Below, in pieces: positions 1-10,290 of a DNA stretch of 64,000 nucleotides (within the stretch, counting starts at the first letter, position 1; each line of letters starts with the position of its first letter). Under the pieces are notes generated by a model. It was not told the origin of the DNA. It searched no databases and was given only the letters and a program-made list of their open reading frames with translations. Source of the stretch: Xylocopa sonorina (lineage: Eukaryota; Arthropoda; Insecta; Hymenoptera; Apidae); NCBI RefSeq assembly GCF_050948175.1, contig NC_135195.1:9886001-9950000 (forward strand). Direction: 5' to 3'. The position numbers and the translations under genes are program-made.

Positions 1-1095
1 TCCTCAACGAGTAAATCGTGGTATGCAAATTGAAATTGATTTCTTTCTGCACACCGCAACACCCTTGACCGTCGGAGTAAAGCGCGAGCAGAAACTTGTA
101 CTTAATCCCGGTACCATACATTTAAATGGAGGCTAATTAGAAGAAAATCTGTGCTACCACCTTCGCTCTAACGCGAGTTAATTAGAGTACAAATCCATTC
201 AACGCGTTTAGCATGAAATTGGATTCTTCGTAACGAAAGGAATTACTCGATTTAGAATTCAACTATCGTGTCCTGTAACACTTGAATGTACATTTGCATC
301 AGAAAAAATTGCTGTTCTTAACTGAAAAGATGTCTACATGTTATACAGACGAAGAGATCGAACGATTCTTTCGCGGAACCTCAACCATTTGAGCAATTGG
401 ACGATCTGGTTAGGATCGTTTTACCTGACAAAGTCCAGTATCTGTGTTCTGACCGGATTCTCAATGATTGTTTATAGAAAATGCGAAAGTGCTGTAGCGC
501 AAGCAATGCCAGCTGATCTCGCACGAGTAGTAACAGAGCAGACATCGTCTGTTCGTCGTCTTTAGAACATTTTCATTCGACACATTACGTTCGCAGTACG
601 ACTTTGATGGCTATTATAGTATATCATTTTTATATCGCGATTTTGTGGTAGCTTCGTTGCATTTATAATATCACAGACAGTTTTTCAAACTCAATTGCAA
701 TAAAATGTCAAGGTATATGGATGTGTAATTGCAGGAAATTTCATCGACCGTCATAGTTCGCGTATAACTAAAATGTTTCATTTTTGCACCGTTTGTACGG
801 CAAATAAACCGGGCATGAAATCAAAATTTAATTAACGCAATTAATGTAATTTACAGTCGGAGTCTCGTCGAGCGTAAATTGTACAGGAGTTAATTACGTA
901 CCGTTCGTCGTATTAAATACGTTTGAACGCGGTTCAATTAGCGACCGGCAGATAGTCCGAGCATCGTCAATTACCGCCCGCCGTTCCACGGGAAATATTT
1001 ATACCGGCCGGCGTGCAAACCGCCATCTTCGACGAACTTAACCGGAGGGGTGCTCGCGCCGGTTAACAGCGAGAAACCGGCTAATCCCACCCCAA
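1..1095. other. non-coding DNA, nothing recognised
   Basis: This A+T-rich stretch has CpG at ordinary density for the window. A 75-codon open frame at 338-565 on the + strand has no recognisable domain, no splice context and no family resemblance, so I treat it as chance. G+C rises from about 960 to 1095. I see no RNA gene or repeat here. Confidence 0.6.
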
Positions 1096-1266
1096 CGATC
1101 CATCTTTCTCACTCTTTAACCCTCCCCCTCCTATTTTCACCGGTTACACCGCCGGTTCTACCTCACTTTCTCCTCTTTCTTCCCCTATTTCCAGCTTTCA
1201 CCCTCCCACCCCGTTTTCTCCGTCTTTCTCCTTCTTTCACCGCCATTTCTCCGCCTCCCTCGTCCC
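1096..1266. repeat. polypyrimidine-rich tract
   Basis: The + strand is strongly pyrimidine-rich. In 1201-1260 only 7 of 60 bases are purines by hand count. The tract is a mixture of CT, CCT and TTC words rather than a clean microsatellite. It keeps reading frames open on the + strand (1050-1526), giving a Pro/Ser/Leu/Phe-rich peptide that is a composition artefact. A tract like this could form triplex DNA or act as a long polypyrimidine stretch before a splice acceptor; neither use is shown. Confidence 0.7.
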
Positions 1267-2419
1267 CTGCCGGAAAATCAATATGGAGTGGCGTTGGTGT
1301 TACGACGTGGTGGTTGCCACCGCGTGCTGCTCCCTTCGAGCTCGTCGTCGTATCTCGCTTAGAACGATCCCTTCCATCGCACCCTTTGCTTTCTCACCCT
1401 CCCGTGGCGTTCTCGTCGAGGATGGGTATTTCGACTCGAGGCTCCCTCGCCTCCGTTTCCCCGAAAACTCGATCAAACACGGGACTGTACACGGAAGCGG
1501 GGCAATGCTCGCGGGAGGACCGGTAACAGGGTTGATACGCGACGATTCTGTCGCGCGACACCCCACGGGTCAACACCTACGATGCGTGTACACGAGCGCC
1601 ACTGGTTGAATATGTCGCGTGGGGTGCCGGGAAATTCCGACGGTTTCCGGTTTCCCTTGCTCCGGTGTCCAATGATCGCGCCTTCAGCTTCGTGTCGAAA
1701 CACAGTTTAGAATTTCTCTGGGGAGAAGTGTGGCGACAAGTCGTTCGGCAGAATAGAAAGAACGTCGAGAGACACGAAAGACTCCGAGGTAGGCTGTTAG
1801 GTAGGAATTGGGATTTTCGTGAACTGTGAGAAAATAATCTGCGTAGCGTAATTGAGCTTCGAAGTGACTAAAACGACTGAGAAAAAGAGTTTGAGGAATT
1901 GCAACGGGCTAACCTACATACGCGCAGTTAAAGAGTACACTGCTCTCATTCGACACAATACACTTCCACAATACGTTTCATTTTTTCGTATCGTGACCGA
2001 GAAAGGCGCAGAGACAACTGAAAAATTCCACGTTCGCCTTTGTTACGAGCAACGTGCAGTCGAAAAAAATATACTATTTATTTTCTACACCCTCTACCTG
2101 GTTGGAAAAAAATTGTCCCAACCCCCATTCGTACCCATCGCATTCGTCTTCGACACGAGCAGAATACGCCAGCAGAAATTTACCATCTCTCTTCCGAGCC
2201 GTTTCGCGTGCCATTCAAGTCTCCTGCTCGTAGGAGGTCTCTTCGAAGATGGATTTCTTCGAATAATCCTTCGGTCGTTCCTCCCATTGACTATTCTCGA
2301 GCTCCAACCCGGTCGGTTTCTAGCTGACTGGTGAAGTCTTTTCACGGTGCTCGTCATTGTCCCTCGAGCGAGTGCGTTTTAAAGCGCCCCTCCGCAGACG
2401 GAAGACTGTTGAATGTAGG
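1267..2419. other. non-coding DNA with stop-poor G+C-rich frames
   Basis: Frames are open on both strands over the same bases (1283-1609 on +, 1300-1703 on -), which is what G+C-rich DNA gives by chance. A 160-codon + frame at 1852-2334 shows no domain. No consensus splice donor follows any of them. I see no gene. Confidence 0.55.
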
Positions 2420-2680
2420 ATAAACTGTTGAACGTGGCACAGTTCGTGTGCGCGGCCGCGTGCACGCCGTGAACCGCGGGCTTTTGTCGCGGTGGACAAA
2501 GCGGGTGCTTCCTCCGCCTCGCGATTTTTCATCATCCACCGACCGGGGTGACGCGTACAGCCGCGGCGGTTCCAGCCGACACGCGTTACGCGCGCGCTAT
2601 TGCACGCGACCAGGCTCGTTCCAGGTCAACCAAATAGATTTTTAAACGGCTCTGCGTGTCCTGGGCGCCGCGCCACATTT
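2420..2680. promoter_or_regulatory. CpG-dense block, possible regulatory DNA
   Basis: CpG density is high even for this window: 18 CpG in the 120 bases 2521-2640 by hand count, above expectation for the local base composition. It includes the 10-base palindrome CGCGGCCGCG at about 2452-2461. No TATA box, strong initiator or consensus donor stands out nearby, so this could be an alternative promoter, an enhancer or merely a G+C-rich patch. Confidence 0.3.
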
Positions 2681-3779
2681 TCCAGGAACGAGTGCGTCGT
2701 TACCACGAAGCGACGGCGTTACATTCGATACGGAATTCGCGTGGAGTCGTTTGGAAAATTTTGCCGATCCTTGAATGTGAACAGTGGGTATGGAAATACA
2801 TGGCACTCATCGTGTTTGCAAAAGAAGTAGTTATAATATTTATATTGGATCGTATAATGCGGAGAAAAGAGGATATAAGATTTGTTCCACGTGAGTGGAC
2901 CATTCTATATAACCGTATATACAAGATCGATATATCAACGTTTAACTTTCATAAGACGATCCGCTAGAACTCTCTGCGGAAGTGCCATTAAAAATCGGAA
3001 AATTCTTTTATCAAAAATTACACGAAGAGCTCTCTAAATATGCTACAATAATTTCTAACGCAACCTTCCCCTTTCCACCCTGTAGTTATTGCTTGTTAAA
3101 TATTACCTTCCCGTGTAGCACATATGTTACGACGGAATGGAATTTAAAATGATAAGTGGCTAAAAGAAGAAAGGAATGATTGTACGTAGGTAGAATGTGG
3201 TATTGTGGAATGTATGGATTTTAATTTCGAAAAGTGATTCTTTTGAGCAACGCAAATTAATATGGAAGTTGTATGCAAATGGAATCGATGGTCTGGGTGC
3301 AAAAATAGAGAGAAGGAATTGGCCTGGTTCGGTTCTGATCGAAATGGAAAAATAAATCGCGCGTGTAGTGGTCGAGCTAAAAAAGGATTGACAAACCATG
3401 CGAGAGAACTTCATAAACCAAACGGGCTGAATTTAAAATTAATTTCGCCCGCCGAAGGATTAGTATCCATCAGTGGATGTTTATCTAGTATGCCGAGGGA
3501 AACGCTTTGGGGAATTAATTGCAATATAAATTATGTAAAACAATTTTCACAGTCGATTATAAAAATTATTTAATAATCGAGTTTCCTGAATTTGATGTTC
3601 AATAATCAGTGTATTAACATATACGCTGATACATATACGCGATCTACGTGAAAACGCGAATTGGACGGCGATTATAAAAGCTGTGTCTCGCAGTTCGCGG
3701 GTCAATATGCATGCAACCGAAATTAACCGGTCGCACGTTTAATTCAATAATTCCAGGATGTAACGAGCGATAATAAGAA
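2681..3779. other. non-coding A+T-rich DNA
   Basis: No credible coding frame is present. A textbook TATAAAAG lies at 3673-3680 with a poor initiator (TCAATA) about 30 bases on. An 8-mer like this is expected about once in a window of this size, so I do not call a promoter from it. Confidence 0.55.
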
Positions 3780-4090
3780 ACCCACCGTTATCAAACCACC
3801 ATTCAACCCAGCGAGTTCGTTGAACCCAGAGCTACACCATCTTCTCTCGCACTTGAAGACACCCATATAACGGACTCACTCAGACACCGAACGGACCAAC
3901 GGACTTCCACCCTAGATTCCAATTCTAAACTATATTACATCCAGCCCAACAACCTCACGACCCAAAAAAAAAAAGAAAAAAAGAAGACAAAAATCCATCC
4001 AAATCGATACACTAAAAAACCCAACCATCTATTCCCCGACCATTCACACAAACCAAATAACATAACTGCGATTCGACCTGTCCGAACCGA
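3780..4090 (-). other. C-rich, G-poor block with strong GC skew
   Basis: In 3841-4080 I count 77 C and 23 G on the + strand, a skew (G-C)/(G+C) of -0.54. Read on the - strand the block is G-rich. It lies immediately left of the CpG-dense promoter-like region at 4150-5002. G-rich non-template strands downstream of CpG-rich promoters are associated with R-loops in animals, so divergent leftward transcription is one explanation. Mutational asymmetry without function is another. No coding frame is convincing here. Confidence 0.6.
3964..3987 (+). repeat. oligo-A tract
   Basis: An A run of 11 bases is followed by further A runs broken by single G residues. It could be the A tail of an old retroposed copy if read on the + strand, but no source gene or target-site duplication is visible, so I call only low-complexity sequence. 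Confidence 0.8.
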
Positions 4091-4198
4091 AACAAACACT
4101 TTCCCCTATCTGAAAAGAAGGAAAGAAACATCGTTAGAAGCTGAACACGTACAGAGATGTCCCCGATACGACAGCGCTGGAGAACGAAACGAGCAAAA

Positions 4199-4246
4199 AG
4201 GGGTGGAAAGAGAAAGAGAAGAGGGAGAGGAAAAAAAAATAGTCGA
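4199..4246 (+). promoter_or_regulatory. GA-rich tract, possible GAGA-factor sites
   Basis: The + strand is almost pure A and G with several GAGA words, ending in an A run. GAGA-factor binding near paused developmental promoters is established in insects. Occupancy here is an inference from position just upstream of the CpG-dense core. Confidence 0.35.
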
Positions 4247-4575
4247 CGTACGGAATTCCGCTCGATGAGGGCGCACCAAGGGGTGGCTCTGGTTCGGTAC
4301 GGCACTGTGCCATGCGCAACACCGTTCCAAGCGGCGAAGAGGGTGGTGGTTCGAGGGGTTGTTCGTCGTTGCCGCGGTTGGACAGAGTCGGGTGCTCTAG
4401 GTGCTCTACCCGCTAGCCGTTGGGGGCGCGGTGGTAGGATTTTTGTCGGCCGTCGAGGCGGCCAGAGGAGGGCGGGCCGGCGGGTTAGTAGCGGTGGTAC
4501 ACGTTGTGCCAGCCGGCAGTAGCAAAAGCCGTGCTGTACCGCGGCCCACACACACGGTTCCCGTGTGTCTGTCCG

Positions 4576-4614
4576 TGTGCGTGCGTGCTTGCGTGCGTGC
4601 GTGCGTGCGTGGGG
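4576..4614. repeat. (GCGT)n tetranucleotide repeat
   Basis: About nine copies of GCGT/GTGC, with one GCTT interruption, lie inside the candidate promoter. Alternating purine and pyrimidine repeats of this type can adopt Z-DNA. Length is likely to vary between individuals. Confidence 0.85.
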
Positions 4615-5002
4615 CAACTCTTGCTGCCCCACATTCCTCTCGGGTTAGTCGCGCGTCCATCGTCTAGGTCGTTGCCGGCTGCGCGGCAATTTTTCCGTCA
4701 GACGGCCGCCGTGAGGTACTCGGGGATGCTAGTAACGAGGAAGCGCCGGCTGAGGCGTCGTGCAGCGTCCTCCCGCCGGCTACTCGCGCGACGGCGCTCC
4801 GTGCAAGCCGGCGAGGCTTCCGAGTGAACGAACCGGCCGCTTTCCTCTGTTTTCCTACATTCTCTCAGGCAACATAGCCGCGAATACTATCGGTGAGCTG
4901 GTGCGCGTGGTCTTGGGTACCGCACAGCCGCGTTTTCCTCCGTTTTTCGCGTTCCAGCAGAGGAAACGAGTCAGTCGAGGTGGACGCGGTGAATATCGAG
5001 AT

Positions 5003-5900
5003 GTAAGTTGCTGGTGGTCGCTCGACGCGCGTACAAAGGCTCCGGCATGGTGGGCCTCCGACCACCCTTAGGGAAATCTCGCGGCGCGAGTGCTGTTTCG
5101 TCGGAATGCGTTCGCGGGGGGGCATTCCTGGGTTAGATTTCGTGATCGTGGTGCTCTGTGAGTGCGGGGAAATTGTGCGATAACGTCGTCTGCGATCGTA
5201 AGCGAGCTACTCGAGGATCGACGGACGCGAAGTGAAACGCTCGTCGAGGAAACGATGATTCTTGTTTCCATGTGATTCCCGTCGAGTCGAAATAGCTGTT
5301 CGACGCTGCACGACGCGACGTGCTGTCGGAGGATTCGAATTTTCGAACGGCCTCGACAGGCGGGGGTTGCGAGTCGGGGGGAGCGCGAGACGCGGAGGAA
5401 CCGGTCGATGCCGGGGCGGCCGCTTTAAATTCTGCGATTTAAAATTCAGCCGAGAGAGAATTTCGCTTATTACGCTGCCCGTGAAGCTCCGCGATATCAG
5501 AGAGGCTAACTGGTTAGGGGTGGTCTTTGGGGGAAACTCGAGATTATCGCCGGCCGGGTTAAAATTCCAACTGCGAGACACGGATAGAAGTTCGACGCTC
5601 TTTGAGACGCGAGAATTTCGGGACTGCGTGAAATTTAGAGAGAGGGAGCGAGAGAGACAATCGGCGGCGTCTCCCTCGTAGATATTGCCACACGAATCTC
5701 CGATAATATGAATTCTCCGCGTTTCATTCGTTTCGAAAGCGTCGCGCTCGCCTCGTATCCACGCGAGTTTCTCCAGTCGAGGGGTTGAAACTGAAGAACT
5801 CGGGGAAAGTTGGAAACGTGGGAGCCTGGGACGATGGGAGCTTCGATCGAAAGTTCTTCGATAGAGGAGAACCTCGCGTTCTAACCCTTCCACGCGGTAT
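5003..5900 (+). other. CpG-rich segment after the donor, with a second donor and GAGA words
   Basis: A second consensus donor, GTGAGT, is at 5158-5163, and a run of seven G is at 5116-5122. A GAGA-rich stretch lies at about 5636-5660. The open frames at 5207-5893 (-) and 5262-5681 (+) cover the same bases in G+C-rich DNA and lack domains, so I do not call them. If the 5003 donor is used this is the start of an intron; if the 5158 donor is used, 5003-5157 is exon. Confidence 0.35.
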
Positions 5901-8900
5901 AATAAATAAAACAGCTAGAAACATGGAAGGCAGAAATCTGAGGGAATTCCGAGGAATATTTATTATTTTATCATTAAAATTCTTGCCTCTCCGATACGAA
6001 CGACGTATAATTTCCATTTGCTGATACATTCTAAACCTTATCAATTATGTACAACACAATTTAAGGTATAAAATCGATATGTCAATATTTGATGGCTTGT
6101 CGAATATTCGTTTGGATTCTATTGTGGAATGAATATATTGAAAGTGTACGCGCAGGGGATAGCAATTTCGATTTCATGATTAAAAGTTCATAGTTCGCGA
6201 TATACATATATATTACAGTTACATAATTCGATTTTTTTAGATAGATATAATTAGCTGGTTAGATAGGGTTGAAAAGGTCACGGATGACCCGCGACATTTA
6301 TCAGAAACATCCATTAGACAGAGTGGGATTATTCTGCGGTTCAATAGCGGCAAAAAAAAATCAGGAAAAATTATCCGAGGGCGTAATGGATTTATGATAA
6401 TAGAAATTTCTGCCATAAGAAGTAATCAGAAGAAAGAATTCTCTTTAAGTATATCTCTAATCTTCTATTAAAGTAATAAAGGGACATTAACTCCCCCTGA
6501 TCTGTCGACAATTTTTATTCCGTCGCACGTATACGAATGTAATCGAGTACGAGGAAAAGAGGGTAGAAACGATTGTGTTCTCTCCACGGCTACGTTCTCT
6601 GCAATAAAAATCTCCCACAATTGTGCCCAGGAAATTGGCTTAGCGGGTCAATAGCACGTTAGCTCGACGGGTTGAAGAGAGGGCACGCGCGTGTGTGCTC
6701 GTCAAAAGCGTTTCGAAATTTCCTATTTTTCTTTCTCTCTGTCTATTTTCCCTCCGTTCGGTCCGCACGGCCGATCGATCGCACGACACCCATTAATTTG
6801 CGCGAAATTTTCGATTCAAAGGGACCGGTTTTAATCACGAATTTCGCGTTCCCAAATATCGAACGGGCCACGTAAATATACCCTCCTGTGTCTATTATTA
6901 GCGTGTTATCGTTTGATCACCACTTTTACGAAATTTTATTCCAATAACACGTCCCCCTGTCCGTGTAATTTTTCAATCACCGAAATGGTCGCCAAAGCTT
7001 CGCGATTTCCCCGATTTTCCAGTATATCGTGTAATTCCATTGCAAATAACCATTCCACGTTTTATCATTCATACATAATTGAATTGGAATTTTATTTCGT
7101 ACGAATTTACATCGCTTTATTTCGAGAAGCAGGCTGTTTCTATTTTTCTTCGATTCAAGCACGGCTCCCACGAGGCGACGTTGCGGGGTGTACGTTTTAT
7201 CTCGAAACGGCGATAAAACGCAAATAACGATGCAAGGCTCGTTCTCTGTTCCCGTATTTAGTATCCGACCGCGATACGTGCGATCGATCTTGCCTCGCCT
7301 CGTTACACCTTTGCGGTTTCATTGAGAATTCGCGTCTAGCTGGATCGTTGCTTCGTGCTTCCGTCCACCGTGAATTCCGAGCGTGGAACGCAGATCGCGT
7401 AACGTTGACGGAGTCCCTCGAGTGGCTGACTCCACCGTGGGACCCTATTTCACCAGTTGTAAAGATTGCGAAAGGGTCGCTGAAAGTGGCGAGGGAAGTT
7501 GAAAATGCTTCCCTTCTAAATTGCACTTCTCTCTTTTGTGCTCTTCTGAAGTTTTAGTTTTCGCGAGCTGCAACAGGCTGTAATAAAGCTGCACGTGTAA
7601 ACGAATTCAAGTGGACTTGTGTCAGTTCTGTAATAACCTATGAAAAGTAGCAACGATTCCACCTTCTTCTTCCTGTACTGTGTTACAGACACGATTTTAA
7701 TAGAATAAGGGAACGATCTTGAGGCAAGTTGAAAAGAAAAAGAACCTATACGTAAGATTTGGAAACACTTTTCCAAAGAATTATTTCGTTTCCTATTTCA
7801 AGGACCGTCCACGTACGCCACCTCAGTGCTTAAAGTAGATGGTTCCACGTTACTATCGTCGCAATTCGCATCGAAGCGACCTTAATTTTTCCTAACTTCC
7901 TCACCACTTCCACCGCAATTACATCTGACAATAGGCAGGTCTATTTAAAGTTCTAGCTTTATCGCATTACGAGGCCATTATCCGCGGTATATTACGGGCA
8001 ACGTGGAGCGAACACTGTGTGCACACACACATAGAAATGGAGGCCTCGAAAACCTGTTAAGCTCTTTTGGTATCGCGTTGGTATCCTCAGCCGAGCGTAG
8101 ACGCCGAAACATTCTTGCATTCGTAACAACCGGCTGGCTTTCCTCCCCGAGGAAACGGCGCGAAGGTTCATATCCTCGTTTAAAGCGATAACCCCTTCCG
8201 AAACGGGTCGATGGAGTGCAGAAGTCTCCCAACCAGCCCGTACAATAATTCAACTTTTATGAATCGATAAAGTATCTCGCGGTGCTAAACGGGCAAAAAG
8301 GGGGTGGAAATTAAATGGAATAATGTTATCGTTCGAAATGATCGTCACAGGTGTTTACCGAGCTAAAAGGATCGAACGCGAAGAAAAGCGTTTAAGCGTT
8401 CTTCTCTTTTCGTCGATTAGAATCGAGGCGTGAACGTCAATTCGTGCCCGTCTCGTAGATACGAGTTTTACGCATTTCGCGTTGAAGTAGATTAAAAAAA
8501 TAAAGCCCCCGTATTTTCTCGTCCGTGAAAATTGCACGAACTGTGGTCTTTATGGATTTCAATAATACTAGCTTGCAATTTTTTCGAACGATGTTTTCAT
8601 TTGTCCACGGCTGCTGTTTGCGGTTGTTTCCGTTGAAATCCGGTTGTCGATTCGCGTATTTCCCAGAACGCATCGTCGCGACGCGTTCACAATATTTATC
8701 CACGAATCGGGACAGTAAATTGTTTTCGACCGGTCGTCAATCGAGTACAGCAGCAGGCGGTACTGCTTCGACGAGTGATCACGATTTTCGTAGAATTTTA
8801 CGAGAACGGAGAACAACGGGAATTGGGGAGCGAGAAAGCTGGATGGAGTCGACGCGCTTTCTTTAACGTCCGCGAACAGTGGCGGGTCATCGATCGAGCA

Positions 8901-8958
8901 GCTTGGAGTTGTCGTTGACACGCGACATTATCTCACTCGAGCAGCTTCACGATCGTGT
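5901..8958. other. non-coding DNA, nothing recognised
   Basis: This is A+T-rich with scattered short frames that lack domains or splice context (for example 6913-7227 + and 7516-7776 -). I see no RNA gene and no clear repeat. The 11-mer TCGAGCAGCTT occurs twice, 43 bases apart (8895 and 8938), just left of the transposon end. Confidence 0.55.
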
Positions 8959-9277
8959 TTAACCTTTCGCGCTCGAACGGCGACTCTCACTCGCCACGAT
9001 GTTTCGCGTGGCAACTCGAGCCGCGAGCGACAGGCGACAGCCCCTCGTTTGAAAGTTTTAAAGCGTGTTTGATTTTGAATCAATCAGAAACTTATTTATC
9101 CACGATGAAATTGGTGGTAGGGCAAGTGCAAACAGTGATGTAGTATCGGGTGTGAGGAATAGAAAAATTAGAGTGATAGATGGTGAATCCGGAAGCAGTA
9201 GCGATGACCCACAAGATTTTGGCGATTCAGAATACCTTTGTAAGTGTTTCGAACAGTCGTCGAGCGCAGAGGGTTAA
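8959..9277. mobile_element. short non-autonomous piggyBac-like element
   Basis: The element starts at TTAA 8959-8962 followed by CCTTTCGCGCTCGA, and ends with the inverted partner of CCCTCTGCGCTCGA followed by TTAA 9274-9277. The two 14-base ends match at 11 positions, including an unbroken GCGCTCGA, with TTAA outside both. A TTAA target duplication and terminal repeats beginning CCY are the signature of the piggyBac superfamily. Just inside the left end are two small hairpins (GGCGA/TCGCC and CCACG/CGTGG). At 319 bp including both TTAA copies it is far too short to encode a transposase, so it is a MITE or an internally deleted copy. Orientation cannot be fixed except by the partial frame inside it. 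I saw no second copy of the family in the window. Confidence 0.72.
9065..9277 (+). pseudogene. possible transposase N-terminal remnant inside the piggyBac-like element
   Basis: A 70-codon frame with no ATG (it opens after a stop and begins at GTG) runs to a stop formed by the terminal TTAA itself. Residues about 32-56 are basic then acidic and serine-rich, with the core ESGSSSDD, resembling the poorly conserved acidic, Ser-rich start of many piggyBac transposases. None of the catalytic Asp residues or the C-terminal zinc-binding region is present. A GTAAGT donor-like site occurs at 9239-9244 inside the frame. The resemblance is compositional, not a domain match; it may also be an arbitrary frame in a MITE. 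Confidence 0.35.
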
Positions 9278-9690
9278 ATTCTGTCGAACCGCGGGCAGCG
9301 TAGGTGGCGAAAACCGCGGATACGGTCCTCAAAGAGAGAAGGGGTTGCGTCGCACGTGTTCGTCGCGACTCTCTTTCACACGCGCTACCCCCCGTCGTGT
9401 CGCATCGCCGCGAGAAATTGCATCGTTTTCAGAAGCGTGACGACGAGTTTCGAGAAACCGAGAGGACAAGTCACGGGAGGCTGGAAGCCGAGGATGTCGC
9501 AGTCGCGCCAAAAAGCTCGACTCCCGACACGAGAGCAGGGATGATGGAACGACGATGAGGAGCAGAAGCGAGGCAAACGCATGGGAACAGGTTGACATAT
9601 CGATTGAAGAAAATGAGAAGCGTGAACGCAATTAGAGAGAACGCGAGGAGCTCGTCGATGGGATTATGAATGATGTCTGTCGCGTGGATT
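9278..9690. other. CpG-rich non-coding DNA right of the transposon
   Basis: Frames are open on both strands over the same bases (9304-9558 + and 9329-9631 -), with Arg/Ser-rich products, as expected by chance in G+C-rich DNA. I see no gene, splice context or repeat unit. Confidence 0.5.
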
Positions 9691-9790
9691 TAAGGATACA
9701 ACATATGTACATATACAGAAATATATAAATATATCTATACGATGTAATTAAGAAGAAAAACTACTAATATATATATGTATATGTCTCTGG
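9691..9790. repeat. AT-dinucleotide-rich low-complexity sequence
   Basis: Short TA/AT runs are interspersed with ACATATG and TATATGTATATG words. The composition is that of a degenerate AT microsatellite. Confidence 0.7.
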
Positions 9791-10129
9791 AGAAAAAAAG
9801 AGTATTATTCAGATCTATTGTTTTATCTACTCGTTCGAGGTTTACACGTAATTACGTAAGGGTACAGTTAAGCCTAAAATCAAGAGCGTGGAGGCACGCG
9901 CGTTATATCATCGTCGAGGAACGAGAAATGCGAACGTGGCGACTCGTGGATGGAGAAGAACGACCAAAACGAATGCTGTCAATTAATACGATATATATAT
10001 TATTCGAATCAATTTCGGGTTTACGATTATCGCCTAGTTCAATTATCAATTACTATCTTAACGCGGTTCGAGCGGTTTTCCTCTGTAGCCAATCTTCGAA
10101 TTCTACCTCCAGCTTGTAAGAAGACTTTA

Positions 10130-10290
10130 AGGGAAGCGAATAGTAAAAGAAGAGACGAGGAAGAAGTATATAAAGTTGACAACGAAGGAGAAGAAAACAC
10201 CGAAAAAGAAGAAGAAGAAGAAGAAAAAGGAGAATAGGAAGTGGGGAAGGCAGGAAGACGCGGAGGAAAGGAAAAGTGAGAGCGGTAAAC
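10130..10290 (+). repeat. purine-rich tract with a (GAA)n core
   Basis: The + strand is almost all A and G. A GAA run at about 10204-10232 is broken by a few A insertions. Read either way it produces Lys/Glu- or Phe-rich low-complexity frames, not genes. GAA runs can form triplexes and often vary in length. Confidence 0.8.

Larger units (their letters stand above)
4150..5002 (+). promoter_or_regulatory. candidate CpG-rich promoter and non-coding first exon
   Basis: This is the most promoter-like segment of the window. In order it holds a GA-rich tract (about 4199-4246), a CpG-dense core, a GCGT repeat (4576-4614), initiator-like TCAGAC at 4698-4703 and TCAGTC at 4971-4976, and then a consensus splice donor, GTAAGT, at 5003-5008. 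The sequence before the donor has no long ATG-initiated frame, so it would be 5' untranslated. AGATGT at 4999-5004 matches a downstream promoter element one base closer than the usual +28 spacing from TCAGTC. The frames open here on both strands (4012-4632 on -, 4157-4522 and 4401-4667 on +) give Arg/Ala/Thr-rich peptides from composition and are not genes. The exon start is unknown; the donor is the firmest boundary. No downstream coding exon was found in the window. Confidence 0.35.

Noticed and set aside
3673..3680. TATAAAAG box
   Set aside because: No good initiator at the right spacing and about one chance match expected in the window.
4012..4632. 206-codon minus-strand frame ending in Arg/Thr/His-rich repeats
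   Set aside because: It translates the GCGT repeat, the GA tract and the skewed block; composition explains it.
5207..5893. 228-codon minus-strand frame, the longest in the window
   Set aside because: It lies in CpG-rich DNA with a 139-codon + frame over the same bases and encodes an Arg/Ser/Pro-rich peptide without any domain.
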